In this document: in pieces, positions 43,550 through 51,195 of the stretch | Layout of the letters: every line of letters begins with the position of its first letter | How positions within the stretch are numbered: position 1 is the stretch's first letter | Source of the DNA: Actinopolyspora lacussalsi | GTDB taxonomy: Bacteria > Actinomycetota > Actinomycetes > Mycobacteriales > Pseudonocardiaceae | NCBI GenBank assembly: GCA_030803735.1 | Contig: JAURUC010000001.1 | Location: 2,807,501-2,871,500 of the forward strand | DNA: 64,000 bases | Direction: 5' to 3' | Notes under the pieces: model-generated | The model's database searches: none | What the model saw: the letters and a program-made list of their open reading frames with translations, nothing else | Told to the model about the DNA's origin: nothing | Translations under genes and position numbers: made by a program

Positions 43550-44527
43550 CTACGCCGCGAACCGGTTCCCCAGCCTGCGCAGCCGACTCGCGATCTCCTC
43601 GCAGGTGTCCAGGGTGAACTCACCATCCAGCCCGGCGATCACCGCGACGTACTGCGTGACCAGCTCCGGCGACTCGGCGCTGAGCCGCACCACGCACCGC
43701 TCCGCGCCGTCCTCCCTGATCTCGCCGGGGATCGGCCCGAACACCCCGGCTCGCACGGTCTCGGCTGGTAATCGCACGACCATCCGCGCGGTGTAGCGGT
43801 AGGAGGCGGTCGCGAACGAGCTCTTCAGATAGCTCGCCACGTCCGGCGCGGGCAACCGACGCGGGGGACAGGACCGATGCGTGCGGGTGGGCCGCTCGAT
43901 GCGATCCACCCGGAAGGTGCGCCAGTCGGCGCGGTCGGGGTCGTAGGCGAGCAAGTACCAGAGCCCGTGCACGGTGACCAGGCTGTGCGGTTCGACGCGT
44001 CGAGCGCTCGGCGTGTCGTGGCGGTCCTGGTAGTCGAAGGAGACGATCTCCCGGTCCCGGGCGCAACCGGCCAACACCGCCATCACGCTCACATCCACCG
44101 GAGGCCGCTCGCCGCGTTCGACCGCGGTGCTCGTTTCGGTCAGCGCCGCCAGCCGGGGGCGCAACCTGGCGGGCAGCATCCGTTCGAGTTTGGCCAGCGC
44201 ACGCATCGAGCTCTCCGAGATACCCGTGACGGCGCTGCCACTCGCCCGCACGAGTCCCACCGCGACGGCGACGGCCTCGTCGTCGGTCAGCACCAGCGGT
44301 GGGAAGGAGTCGCCCGGAGCGAGCCGGTAACCACCGGCGGTGCCGGTCGTGCCGACAACCGGGTAGTCGAGGGCGCGCAGCCGGTCGATGTCGCGACGCA
44401 CGGTCCGGCCGGTGACCCCGAGCCGCTCGGCGAGCTCGGCACCGGACCACTCCCGCCTGCTCTGCAGCAGCGCGAGCAATCGCAGCACGCGTGTCGGTGG
44501 GTCAGCGCGCACCTGTTCCGGTTCCAC
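43550..44527 (-). CDS. WYL-domain transcriptional regulator
   Basis: A protein of about 325 residues. The N-terminal HTH_11 (LLALLQSRREWSGAELAERL then GVTGRTVRRDIDRLRALDYP) precedes a WYL domain (about 135-215) with SFDYQDRHDTPSARRVEPHS and the LWYLLAYD core, and a WCX C-terminal domain. GTG 44527 is one of two possible GTG starts. It is divergent from the BBE-type oxidase, 62 bases away, and probably regulates it. WYL proteins typically bind nucleic acid or small ligands. Confidence 0.88.
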   Translation of the reverse strand: MEPEQVRADPPTRVLRLLALLQSRREWSGAELAERLGVTGRTVRRDIDRLRALDYPVVGTTGTAGGYRLAPGDSFPPLVLTDDEAVAVAVGLVRASGSAVTGISESSMRALAKLERMLPARLRPRLAALTETSTAVERGERPPVDVSVMAVLAGCARDREIVSFDYQDRHDTPSARRVEPHSLVTVHGLWYLLAYDPDRADWRTFRVDRIERPTRTHRSCPPRRLPAPDVASYLKSSFATASYRYTARMVVRLPAETVRAGVFGPIPGEIREDGAERCVVRLSAESPELVTQYVAVIAGLDGEFTLDTCEEIASRLRRLGNRFAA

Positions 44528-44589
44528 GTCTTCCAGTCTGCCGTCGCTCGCGGACACCGGTTGTCCGCAACGGTTCGTAGCGTGCCGAC

Positions 44590-45984
44590 ATGACCGACAC
44601 GACGAACCCGAAACCGACCGTTGCCGCACTGCGCCGCCACCTCCTGGGGCGGGTGATCACACCGGAAGGCAGCGGTTACGACCGTTCCACCACCGGCTTC
44701 CAGCTCCTCGATCCGCACCGCCCCGATGTGGTGGTCGAGGCCGCCGACGAGCGTGATGTGCGCACCGCGTTCGAGTTCGCCGCCCACTCCGGCAGGCGAT
44801 TGGCCGTGCAGGCCACCGGCCACGGGCGCGGCGCCGCGCTGCGCGGTGGGGTGCTGCTCGACACGCGGCGGATGTCGGGAGTCCGGGTCGATCCAGGGGA
44901 ACGCACGGCGTGGATCGAGGCGGGCGCCGACTGGCGAGGAGTGATCGAGGCGGCGGCGCCGCACGGCTTGGCGCCGCTCTCGGGCAGTTTTCCCGGGGTG
45001 GGCGCGATCTCCTACACCCTCGGTGGCGGGGTGGGGCTGCTCGCCCGCCGCCACGGCTTCGCCGCCGACCACGTGCACCGCCTCGACGTGGTCACCCCGG
45101 ACGGGGCGCACCGCCGAGTGACGGCTTCCGATGAGCCGGAGCTGTTCCGGGCGCTCCGTGGCGGCGGTGGCGACTTCGGAGTGGTCACCGGTATGGAAAT
45201 CGGGCTGCTGCCGGTGGAGCGGATCTACGGCGGTGGGCTGTTCTTCGACCTCGCACGGGTACCCGAGGTGTTGCGCGCCTGGCGGGACTGGACCGGCACC
45301 GTTCCGGAGGAGATGACCTCGGCGGTGACGATGCTGCCCTACCCGGACGTTCCGGGAGTGCCGGATTCGCTGCGCGGGCGGCACGTGGCACAACTACAGT
45401 TCAGCTACCTCGGGGCCGCTGCGGACGGCGAACGACTGGTCGAGCCGTTGCGCGGTCTCGGGGAACCGCTGAGTGACACGTTGCGCGAACTGCCGTACTC
45501 CGAGTCCGGTACGGTGTTCGACGAACCGGAGCAGCCGCACGGCTACCGGGGCAGGAACCTGCTGCTCGACGAGCTCGGCGACCGGGAACTGTCCGATCTG
45601 GTCGAACGCACCGGCCCGGAGGCACCGGTGATGTGCGTGACCGGGATCCGACACCTCGGCGGCGCGCTGGCCCGGGAGCCGGAGGTTCCCGACTCGGTCG
45701 GACACCGTGCTGCCGGGTTCTCGCTGGGGGTGCTGTCGCCACTCGAACCCGGTTCGGGTGAGGAAGAGGTCCGGAAGCCGCACGACGAGGTGCTGGCCCC
45801 CTTCGAGGCGCGGGCGCTGGGGCACTCGCTCAACTTCAGCTACGGCTCCCTCGCACCGGAACGGGTACGCACCGCCTTCGACCCGGCCACTTACCGGCGG
45901 CTCGCGGAGCTGAAGGCCTACTACGATCCGGACGCTCTGCTGCACACCAACCACCCGATACCGCCGCTTAAGACGGAGCGGTGA
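44590..45984 (+). CDS. FAD-linked oxidase (berberine-bridge-enzyme/PCMH type)
   Basis: A 464-residue flavoprotein. The PCMH FAD domain has RRLAVQATGHGRGAALRGG, where a His for covalent FAD is expected, and GAISYTLGGGVGLLARRHGF. The C-terminus HSLNFSYGSLAPERVRTAF and YDPDALLHTNHPI is the BBE motif region. The second FAD-bonding Cys typical of bicovalent BBEs is not seen at the usual place (SGSFPGVGAISY). It may oxidise an alcohol, sugar or alkaloid-type substrate. It lies 62 bases from the WYL regulator; there is no visible ribosome-binding site, so the mRNA may be leaderless. Confidence 0.83.
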   Translation: MTDTTNPKPTVAALRRHLLGRVITPEGSGYDRSTTGFQLLDPHRPDVVVEAADERDVRTAFEFAAHSGRRLAVQATGHGRGAALRGGVLLDTRRMSGVRVDPGERTAWIEAGADWRGVIEAAAPHGLAPLSGSFPGVGAISYTLGGGVGLLARRHGFAADHVHRLDVVTPDGAHRRVTASDEPELFRALRGGGGDFGVVTGMEIGLLPVERIYGGGLFFDLARVPEVLRAWRDWTGTVPEEMTSAVTMLPYPDVPGVPDSLRGRHVAQLQFSYLGAAADGERLVEPLRGLGEPLSDTLRELPYSESGTVFDEPEQPHGYRGRNLLLDELGDRELSDLVERTGPEAPVMCVTGIRHLGGALAREPEVPDSVGHRAAGFSLGVLSPLEPGSGEEEVRKPHDEVLAPFEARALGHSLNFSYGSLAPERVRTAFDPATYRRLAELKAYYDPDALLHTNHPIPPLKTER

Positions 45985-46023
45985 AACCCGAGTCGGGGTG
46001 CGGTACGGGACAGCTGCCGTCGT

Positions 46024-46449
46024 TCAGTTGTCGTTCCTCGTCGGTTCTGGGGCGGAAGAGGCCGTCGCTGCCGCCCGCGAATCTCGCGAGAAATCGACGG
46101 GGTGCTCGGTGCCGGCTGGTTCTGGTGTGGTCGGGAACCAGGTTCGTGCCTCGTTGCGGCGTTCCTTGTCGCGCAGGGCTTCGTCGAGGTCGATGTCGAA
46201 ACGGTTGGCGATTGCGCAGAGGTAGATCAGGACGTCGGCGAGTTCACCGCCGACGCTGCCCGTTGCCGAGCCGGGGTCGATCGCGAGGCCGGAGCGCTCG
46301 CGGATGGCCTTGCACAGCTCCCCGTACTCCTCGCCGAGTTTGAGGGACTGCTCCAGCACGGTGTTGTCTGCGAAGCCACGTTCGGTTTCCATCTCGGTGA
46401 CGTAGCGCTGGATCTCGGTGAGCGTCACGTCGGCCGGTAGCGGTCGCAT
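46024..46449 (-). CDS. MazG-like nucleotide pyrophosphohydrolase
   Basis: A 141-residue protein with an all-alpha NTP-PPase core: LKLGEEYGELCKAIRER and VGGELADVLIYLCAIANRFD supply the EExxE and ExxD metal-binding acids. It should hydrolyse non-canonical nucleoside triphosphates. ATG 46449 has AAGGA upstream. The last 30 residues (VDFSRDSRAAATA and following) are low-complexity and are encoded partly by a copy of the dispersed palindrome at 46078-46096, so the original C-terminus was probably shorter or replaced. Confidence 0.8.
   Translation of the reverse strand: MRPLPADVTLTEIQRYVTEMETERGFADNTVLEQSLKLGEEYGELCKAIRERSGLAIDPGSATGSVGGELADVLIYLCAIANRFDIDLDEALRDKERRNEARTWFPTTPEPAGTEHPVDFSRDSRAAATASSAPEPTRNDN
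46078..46096. repeat. Dispersed palindrome inside the 3' end of the MazG-like gene
   Basis: CGAATCTCGCGAGAAATCG is one base longer than the usual core. It reads in-frame as DFSRDSR in the C-terminal tail of the MazG-like protein. Confidence 0.75.
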
Positions 46450-46585
46450 CGTGGTCCTTCGGGGTCGCGGGGTGGGTGCGGACGCGATCGGTGCTCTCGG
46501 CGGGAACGCGCTCGCGGGTGGCACGACAGCGAGCGTCCGGGACGCGAGAACCGGTTCGCAGTGGTATTCGTGACGATGCTCGGTG

Positions 46586-46912
46586 TCAGCCGAGGTGGTG
46601 AGCCACTACCGCCGCGACAGTGAGTTCGATCGTGTGAACGCCGGTGAGGAGCAGACCGACGAGGATCGGCCATGTCGGACGCCACCCGGCCAGGCGCACC
46701 CCGCCCACGCCTGTCCACCACAGCAGGCAGGCCAGTGCGCCGAAGAAGGCGTGGAGTTCGATGTTTGGTTCGTCGGGGTGGGTGATCGTCGAGACGAGGG
46801 ACAGGTTCAGGACGACGGTGATCCAGCCGCTGTAGGCGAAAGCCGCTACGGCCAGCCCGGTTCCGGCGCATTCGCGCAGCAGGATCGTGGTGACCGGGGA
46901 GAGTCGGGGCAT
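46586..46912 (-). CDS. Small integral membrane protein of unknown function
   Basis: A 108-residue protein with three to four hydrophobic segments (TGLAVAAFAYSGWITVVLNL; IELHAFFGALACLLWWTGVG; WPILVGLLLTGVHTIELTV). I do not recognise the family. Charged residues are rare, and HPDEPNIELH lies in a loop. It stands alone between the MazG-like gene and a repeat-rich gap, and coding bias is good over its whole length. It may belong to the accessory island that follows. Confidence 0.5.
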   Translation of the reverse strand: MPRLSPVTTILLRECAGTGLAVAAFAYSGWITVVLNLSLVSTITHPDEPNIELHAFFGALACLLWWTGVGGVRLAGWRPTWPILVGLLLTGVHTIELTVAAVVAHHLG

Positions 46913-47094
46913 GACGATTCGGTCCTGCTCGGATCGGTATTTCGGTGGTGCGGGGATCCCCCGGCCGGGGCGGGGTGGGAGCGGCCCCTGCTCCCGGCCG
47001 GGGTGGTGCCACGCCGGACGGGACTGTGTTGTCCCAGGAGGGGAGAACTCCGGCGCGGCACCGGTCTAGGGGGTGTGCCCTGCTTCGGGCGCGG

Positions 47095-47178
47095 TGATTT
47101 CTCGAGAAATCGACGGTGCCGCCGCCGCGATTTCTCGAGAAATTGACGCGGCTGGGGCGGCGATTTCGCGAGACATTG
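47095..47178. repeat. Three clustered copies of the dispersed palindrome
   Basis: 47095-47112 contains a perfect GATTTCTCGAGAAATC, 47128-47145 has CGATTTCTCGAGAAATTG, and 47161-47178 has CGATTTCGCGAGACATTG. The spacing is 33 bases start to start. They lie in a 371-base gap at the left edge of the accessory island. Confidence 0.85.
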
Positions 47179-47283
47179 ACGGCGGGGTGTGGGTGGCCCC
47201 GCACGGCGGTGTGCGGGGCCGGGCGGGCGCGTGCCGGAGGTGTCGGGGGTTTCACAGCACGCGCCCGGGTCTGGAGTGGACGG

Positions 47284-47835
47284 TCAGGCCACGACGGGGA
47301 GACCGGGGTGACCGGCCCCTGCTGGGTGAGGACTACTGGGGAGTTCCCCGGAAGATGCCTCGGGCTCGTCGGGAGCGGTAGTGGGCCAGTCCTGCTCGGT
47401 GGAGGGCCAGCCCTGCTCGGTGTCGCTGTGGTTGATCCACACTGGAGGCAGCCGTGGTGGGCGGGGTGGCAGGTATCCGATGGCGTGCAGGCAGGCGTCG
47501 CAGACCGACAGGCCGTCCTCGTCGGGCGGGCCGCTGCTGGCCCGAGCGCGGTAGGGGCCGCGGCGGGACAAATGCCCGCACAACGCCCGCACCCCGTGGT
47601 TTCGGACTGCGGTGTTGGTGGGGCAGGCGTGCCACTTCGACTCGAACACGCTGGAGAACCAGGCGTGCCCACTACTGGTGTTCAGTGGTTCGGTCCCCAC
47701 GCCAGCCGTACCAACACCAGCACGAGCAGCGCCAGCAGCAGCACCGCGATCTCGAACTCGGACACGTCCCCTCCCGGGAACACGGCGTTTGGTGAGCAGG
47801 TGGCGCAGCGCGAGCAGCAGCAGAGTCAGCGTCAT
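47284..47835 (-). CDS. Hypothetical accessory-island protein with Cys motifs
   Basis: A 183-residue protein with a hydrophobic N-terminus (MTLTLLLLALRHLLTKRR) and a cysteine-bearing middle (HACPTNTAV, ALCGHLSRRG, SVCDACLHAIGYLPPRPP) that could bind zinc. The Pro/Ser-rich tail is low-complexity. The ATG at 47835 overlaps the stop of the gene before it (ATGA), which supports both as real genes. I do not recognise a function; similar small proteins accompany XRE/DUF397 loci in Pseudonocardiaceae as I recall. Confidence 0.55.
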   Translation of the reverse strand: MTLTLLLLALRHLLTKRRVPGRGRVRVRDRGAAAGAARAGVGTAGVGTEPLNTSSGHAWFSSVFESKWHACPTNTAVRNHGVRALCGHLSRRGPYRARASSGPPDEDGLSVCDACLHAIGYLPPRPPRLPPVWINHSDTEQGWPSTEQDWPTTAPDEPEASSGELPSSPHPAGAGHPGLPVVA

Positions 47836-48350
47836 GATCGCCACCCCTCTCGATCCCGCAGGGCCGTATCCAGCGCGTCCCGCAACTGCCGCGCTTCGGC
47901 GACGGTGAACAGCGAGACCGCGCCCCGCTCGGGCGCCAACAGGGCGACGCCTTGAGCTGTGGGTTTGAGCTGCAGCACGGTTCGGCCGTGGCGCTGCTGA
48001 CGGCACGGGACGACCGACCACTCCGACGCTTCGTCCACAGTGGTCGAATTGTCGAGCTGGGCCAGCTCGTACAGCCAGGGATCGTAGGAATGGACCGGGC
48101 TCGGCGGATGGGCCTCGCTACCGCCGATCACGTACTGCAGACACACCCGGCAGTAGTGGTGCCACCCGCCCAAGATGCGTTCCGGCGGGTGCGGGGCGAG
48201 TTCGATCGCCTCACCGCAGAAACACGCCACCTTCCCCTGACCTACACGGGCTGACTCGGCACGCTTATACGGGGCGGTGGCATGAATCGTGCCCGACCCA
48301 ACACCGGTGACGAACCGAGGCGGCGCGGGGTATTCAGCCAGCGACGGCAT
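47832..48350 (-). CDS. Hypothetical accessory-island protein
   Basis: A 172-residue protein. VACFCGEAIELAPH and HHYCRVCLQYVIGG hold four cysteines in a zinc-ribbon-like arrangement; the C-terminal half ends with LFTVAEARQLRDALDTALRD, a predicted amphipathic helix. There is no known domain. It overlaps the next gene (ATGA at 47832-47835) and the previous one by 17 bases, so the three form an operon on the minus strand, divergent from the XRE gene. Confidence 0.55.
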   Translation of the reverse strand: MPSLAEYPAPPRFVTGVGSGTIHATAPYKRAESARVGQGKVACFCGEAIELAPHPPERILGGWHHYCRVCLQYVIGGSEAHPPSPVHSYDPWLYELAQLDNSTTVDEASEWSVVPCRQQRHGRTVLQLKPTAQGVALLAPERGAVSLFTVAEARQLRDALDTALRDREGWRS

Positions 48351-48681
48351 GGCGCACCACCCGCCCCCGCCGACCCGACCCCGCCATCGCCCAACAGCAC
48401 TGCGCACACAACTCCGGATCGGCCTCCGGCTCGCCCAGCGGCGTGACCTCGCCCAACCCCAGATAAACCTGACACAGCGACAACACCCACGAGGCCGTGT
48501 ACTCACCCGGGTGACACTCGATCGCATGCAGCCGAGGTGTCCGGCCAGACCGGTGATCGGCCTCGGTCGCGGCCAACACCACACACACCAGGCCGCGCGG
48601 AAACAACGCCCCCACCTCACACCACCCCCAACAAGCAGGAGTGACGCGGCGAACCGAGACGTGCAGCGACACACGCCGCAC
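48334..48681 (-). CDS. Hypothetical Cys-rich accessory protein
   Basis: A frame of up to 115 residues from GTG 48681. The C-terminal part (LHAIECHPGEYTASWVLSLC and PELCAQCCWAMA) looks conserved and again carries cysteine pairs. The N-terminal 50 residues are less convincing, so the true start may be internal. It is the first gene of a three-gene minus-strand operon, directly beside the AT-rich promoter region of the XRE gene. Confidence 0.45.
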   Translation of the reverse strand: MRRVSLHVSVRRVTPACWGWCEVGALFPRGLVCVVLAATEADHRSGRTPRLHAIECHPGEYTASWVLSLCQVYLGLGEVTPLGEPEADPELCAQCCWAMAGSGRRGRVVRHAVAG

Positions 48682-48878
48682 AAAGCGATAGCATCAACAA
48701 AGCTCCACATCAGTAGTAAACGGCTGACGGAGCCACCCCCGCGTCCAAGGCCGCCAAGCACACGACGCGGGAAGGGCTACTCGTCCGGTGACCGCCACCG
48801 GACGAGTGGTCAGAAATTCGACATACTCTTCACATTCCGCTCCTTGCAGCGCAGGCTTCTCTTCTTTCATCGACTCTC

Positions 48879-48918
48879 AGGAACGTTCCTATTTAGACTG
48901 TATAACAGGAACGTTCCT
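48879..48918. promoter_or_regulatory. Twin identical 12-bp palindromes upstream of the XRE gene
   Basis: AGGAACGTTCCT occurs at 48879-48890 and again at 48907-48918, spaced 28 bases start to start. The bases between (ATTTAGACTGTATAAC) contain -10-like TAGACT/TATAAC hexamers. It lies about 110 bases before the XRE start, in the gap it shares with the divergent hypothetical operon. This is the layout of an autoregulated operator that covers a promoter. Confidence 0.7.
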
Positions 48919-49028
48919 ACAACAAGTTTCTCAAAGCAAAAAAGTCACAAGCACACGAACGTGGGAACGAGCCAATGAGACGGATGAGTCCGGATACGCT
49001 CATCGTCGACACGAGCGGAGGTGACACC

Positions 49029-49880
49029 GTGGGCAAGAAACCCGGCCCGAGTGTCCGCCGTCGCCAACTCGGGGCGATGCTGCGGCAGCTTCGACAAGAC
49101 GCGGACACAACTCGTAAAACCGCAGCAGAGTGGCTGGAAATCGGCGAGCCGACGCTGAGCAAAATCGAACTGGGACGACAGTCCATCAAAGGACCGCACG
49201 TCAGACTGCTGTGCCAGCTCTACGACGTAGATGCCTCTACAGTGGATACTCTGCTCCGGCTGGCTCGGGAAGCCAACCAGCGAGGCTGGTGGACCGCCTA
49301 CCGAGACACCGTGCCGTCGTGGTTTCGGCACTACGTCGGTCTGGAAGGTGACGCGGCCGACATCTGGGCCTACGAGGCGGAATTCGTCCCGGGGCTTCTC
49401 CAAACCGCCGAATACACCAAGGCGATCACTAGGGCATCACGCCCGGAGATCAGTGATGAAGAGCTGAACAGAGAAATCACCGTTCGACGGGAACGCCAGG
49501 CTCTGTTGGACGACGAGCAGCCTCCGCAGCTCCATCTGATCATCAACGAGGCCGTCGTATGGCGTCAGGTGGGCGGTCCAGAGGTGATGCGAGAGCAGCT
49601 CGAACACCTGCTCCGTTCAGCCAAACTCGATCACGTATCGCTCAGGGTGCTGCCGTTTTCCGCAGGAGCCCACGCCGCCATGACCGGATCCTTCATCCTG
49701 ATCCGGTTTCCGGACGAGGACACACCCGCCTTCGTCTACGTAGAGAACGACCGTGGTGGGGTTTACCAGGAAAACCCGGGGGACATCGAGCGCTATACCC
49801 TGGTAAGAGAGCAGCTTGCGACGCTGGCTCACAGCGAAGACGACACCCGTGCGCTGCTCGAACAGTTAGTTTCGCCCTGA
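49029..49880 (+). CDS. WhiJ-like XRE/DUF5753 regulator
   Basis: A 283-residue regulator. The N-terminal XRE HTH (VRRRQLGAMLRQLRQDADTT, TAAEWLEIGEPTLSKIELGR) is followed by a DUF5753 domain (about 95-275) with DIWAYEAEFVPGLLQTAEYT and NDRGGVYQENPGDIERY. GTG 49029 has GGAGG upstream; the longer ATG 48975 frame is less likely. It is followed after 26 bases by a DUF397 gene. Such pairs resemble the Streptomyces whiJ/abaA loci, where the two proteins act together on development and antibiotic production. A 3' fragment of a second XRE gene lies at 50729-50857. Confidence 0.9.
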   Translation: MGKKPGPSVRRRQLGAMLRQLRQDADTTRKTAAEWLEIGEPTLSKIELGRQSIKGPHVRLLCQLYDVDASTVDTLLRLAREANQRGWWTAYRDTVPSWFRHYVGLEGDAADIWAYEAEFVPGLLQTAEYTKAITRASRPEISDEELNREITVRRERQALLDDEQPPQLHLIINEAVVWRQVGGPEVMREQLEHLLRSAKLDHVSLRVLPFSAGAHAAMTGSFILIRFPDEDTPAFVYVENDRGGVYQENPGDIERYTLVREQLATLAHSEDDTRALLEQLVSP

Positions 49881-49906
49881 CGAACCACATCGGGAAGGAG
49901 CCAGGG

Positions 49907-50113
49907 ATGACTCCGGACGGTCTCGCGGACGCCGTGTGGCGCAAGAGTAGCCGTAGCAGCGGAAACGGTGGAGCCTGTGTTGAGGTCGGCTTCACTCCCG
50001 ACACGATCGGCGTCCGTGACACCAAGGACCGCGATGGTGGGACTCTCGCGGTGAACAGCACCGCGTGGACCTCATTCGTCGACGCGATCAAAAGCGACCG
50101 CCTCGACGGCTGA
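49907..50113 (+). CDS. DUF397 protein, partner of the XRE regulator
   Basis: A 68-residue DUF397 protein: AVWRKSSRSSGNGGACVEVG, then TIGVRDTKDRDGGTLAVNST and AWTSFVDAIKSD are the complete family core. ATG 49907 lies 26 bases after the XRE stop. It is very similar to the second DUF397 at 50862; the last 40 bases and following terminator of the two are nearly the same, showing duplication. Confidence 0.92.
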   Translation: MTPDGLADAVWRKSSRSSGNGGACVEVGFTPDTIGVRDTKDRDGGTLAVNSTAWTSFVDAIKSDRLDG

Positions 50114-50125
50114 ACCGCTGCCGTG

Positions 50126-50156
50126 AAGTCCCGCTCGATACCGCCGGGCGGGACTT
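50126..50156 (+). terminator. Rho-independent terminator after DUF397
   Basis: A 9-bp perfect stem AAGTCCCGC/GCGGGACTT with a 13-base loop, running into TTTT. A near-identical terminator follows the second DUF397 gene. Confidence 0.88.
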
Positions 50157-50196
50157 TTCGCGTCTCCAGCCACGATGGCTGGTCGTGGTGTGCGGA

Positions 50197-50335
50197 GATC
50201 GAGACGTTCGGTTGCCGACGCTACGATGACTCCTGACCGGAACCGGCCGAGAAGTACTGAGCCCACATCCGAGGTGCGATGTCGCGGTGGCACGAAAACG
50301 TGCAACGGCGGTCATAACGTCACAGGTCGCAGAGG
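50197..50335 (+). other. CRISPR leader, copy 1
   Basis: About 139 bases directly before the first repeat are conserved at two other places (51196 and 52380). Shared blocks include TCGAGACGTTCGG, CGCTACGATGACTCC, GTCGCGGTGG and AAAACGTGCAACGGCGGTC, then CAGGTCGCAGAGG joined to the first repeat. Leader identity sets array polarity as left to right. Confidence 0.8.
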
Positions 50336-50717
50336 GTGCTCTCCACGGGCGTGGAGGTGGACCGCTGTATGCACCTCCGCCGGGTGACCAGCAGCGGTGC
50401 TCTCCACGGGCGTGGAGGTGGACCGCGGCTGTATGTGGCGCTGTTCGAGTGGTTGCGGTGCTCTCCACGGGCGTGGAGGTGGACCGATGGCGCGACGCAT
50501 CACTGGTCACCCCGTTTGGTGCTCTCCACGGGCGTGGAGGTGGACCGTATAGGCCGGGGTCGGTGTGGTCTCCGTCGTTGTGCTCTCCACGGGCGTGGAG
50601 GTGGACCGAACTCGCCGACGCCCGCACCGGCGTCACCAGCGTGCTCTCCACGGGCGTGGAGGTGGGCCGTCGCGCTACCCCGACATGGACGGCGGCACCG
50701 CGTGCTCTCCACGGGTG
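50336..50717 (+). CRISPR. CRISPR array 1, type I-E-like
   Basis: Six 29-base repeats start at 50336, 50397, 50458, 50519, 50580 and 50641, with 32-base spacers throughout. A seventh at 50702 is only half preserved. The repeat begins GTGCTCTCCACGGGCGTGG and ends AGGTGGACCG; CTCCACG-GG-CGTGGAG forms a 7-bp hairpin. Repeat 6 has one change (GTGGGCCG). Degeneration at the right end agrees with a left leader. Repeat and spacer lengths and the GTGCTC start are those of type I-E arrays. No cas gene is present. Confidence 0.97.
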
Positions 50718-50728
50718 TAGCGGACTAG

Positions 50729-50857
50729 CTGGATCGACCGCACCACATCGATACGTATAACCTGGTTTACGAGCGGCTACGGATGGACGCGCTCGGCTTG
50801 CACGAGTCCCAATCCGTGCTGCGACAGACCATGAACGACCTTGGCGCTGGAGGGTGA
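50729..50857 (+). pseudogene. 3' remnant of a second XRE/DUF5753 gene
   Basis: The frame reads HIDTYNLVYERLRMDALGLH and then ESQSVLRQTMNDLGAGG before TGA at 50855-50857. This is the C-terminal segment of a DUF5753 protein (compare ERYTLVREQL of the intact gene). It begins just after the degenerate last repeat of array 1 and is followed 4 bases later by the second DUF397 gene, in the position an XRE gene should occupy. Confidence 0.75.
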
Positions 50858-50861
50858 CGGG

Positions 50862-51065
50862 ATGACCCCCAACCTCACCGAGGCGCGGTGGCGCAAATCC
50901 ACCCGCAGCAACGGTAGCGGCGCGTGCGTTGACGTGGGGATAGCTCCTTCCGCCGCTGGAGTACGTGACACGAAACTGGGTGAGGACACCCCCACCCTCA
51001 CGTTCACACGTTCGCAGTGGGACTCCTTCCTTGACGCGATCAAAAGCGACCGCCTCGGCGACTGA
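50862..51065 (+). CDS. Second DUF397 protein
   Basis: A 67-residue DUF397 protein with ARWRKSTRSNGSGACVDVGI, then AAGVRDTKLGEDTPTLTFT and WDSFLDAIKSDRLGD. The paralogue at 49907 shares the C-terminal DAIKSDRL and the downstream terminator. Its partner XRE gene survives only as the fragment that ends 4 bases upstream, so this copy is orphaned. Confidence 0.9.
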   Translation: MTPNLTEARWRKSTRSNGSGACVDVGIAPSAAGVRDTKLGEDTPTLTFTRSQWDSFLDAIKSDRLGD

Positions 51066-51077
51066 TCCGGTTTCGTG

Positions 51078-51107
51078 AAGTCCCGCTCGGTGTGCCGGGC
51101 GGGACTT
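51078..51107 (+). terminator. Rho-independent terminator after the second DUF397
   Basis: Stem AAGTCCCGC/GCGGGACTT with a 12-base loop, then TTTTCGCG; the duplicate of the terminator at 50126. Confidence 0.88.
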
Positions 51108-51195
51108 TTCGCGCCTACGGCCACGATGGCTGATCGCAATGCGAAGGGGATGTGTCGATCCCCTGGCAATCAGGTGTTCCGTCCTCGCTACGACG

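Noticed and set aside
49559..49906. Extension of the DUF397 frame into the XRE gene
   Set aside because: Off-frame reading of the XRE C-terminus; the DUF397 domain starts at ATG 49907.
50287..50760. Apparent protein-coding repeats (ARG-EH or TGVEVDR peptides) across both repeat regions
   Set aside because: Translations of the 29-base CRISPR repeat; the 61-base period shows in each frame and no start signal exists.
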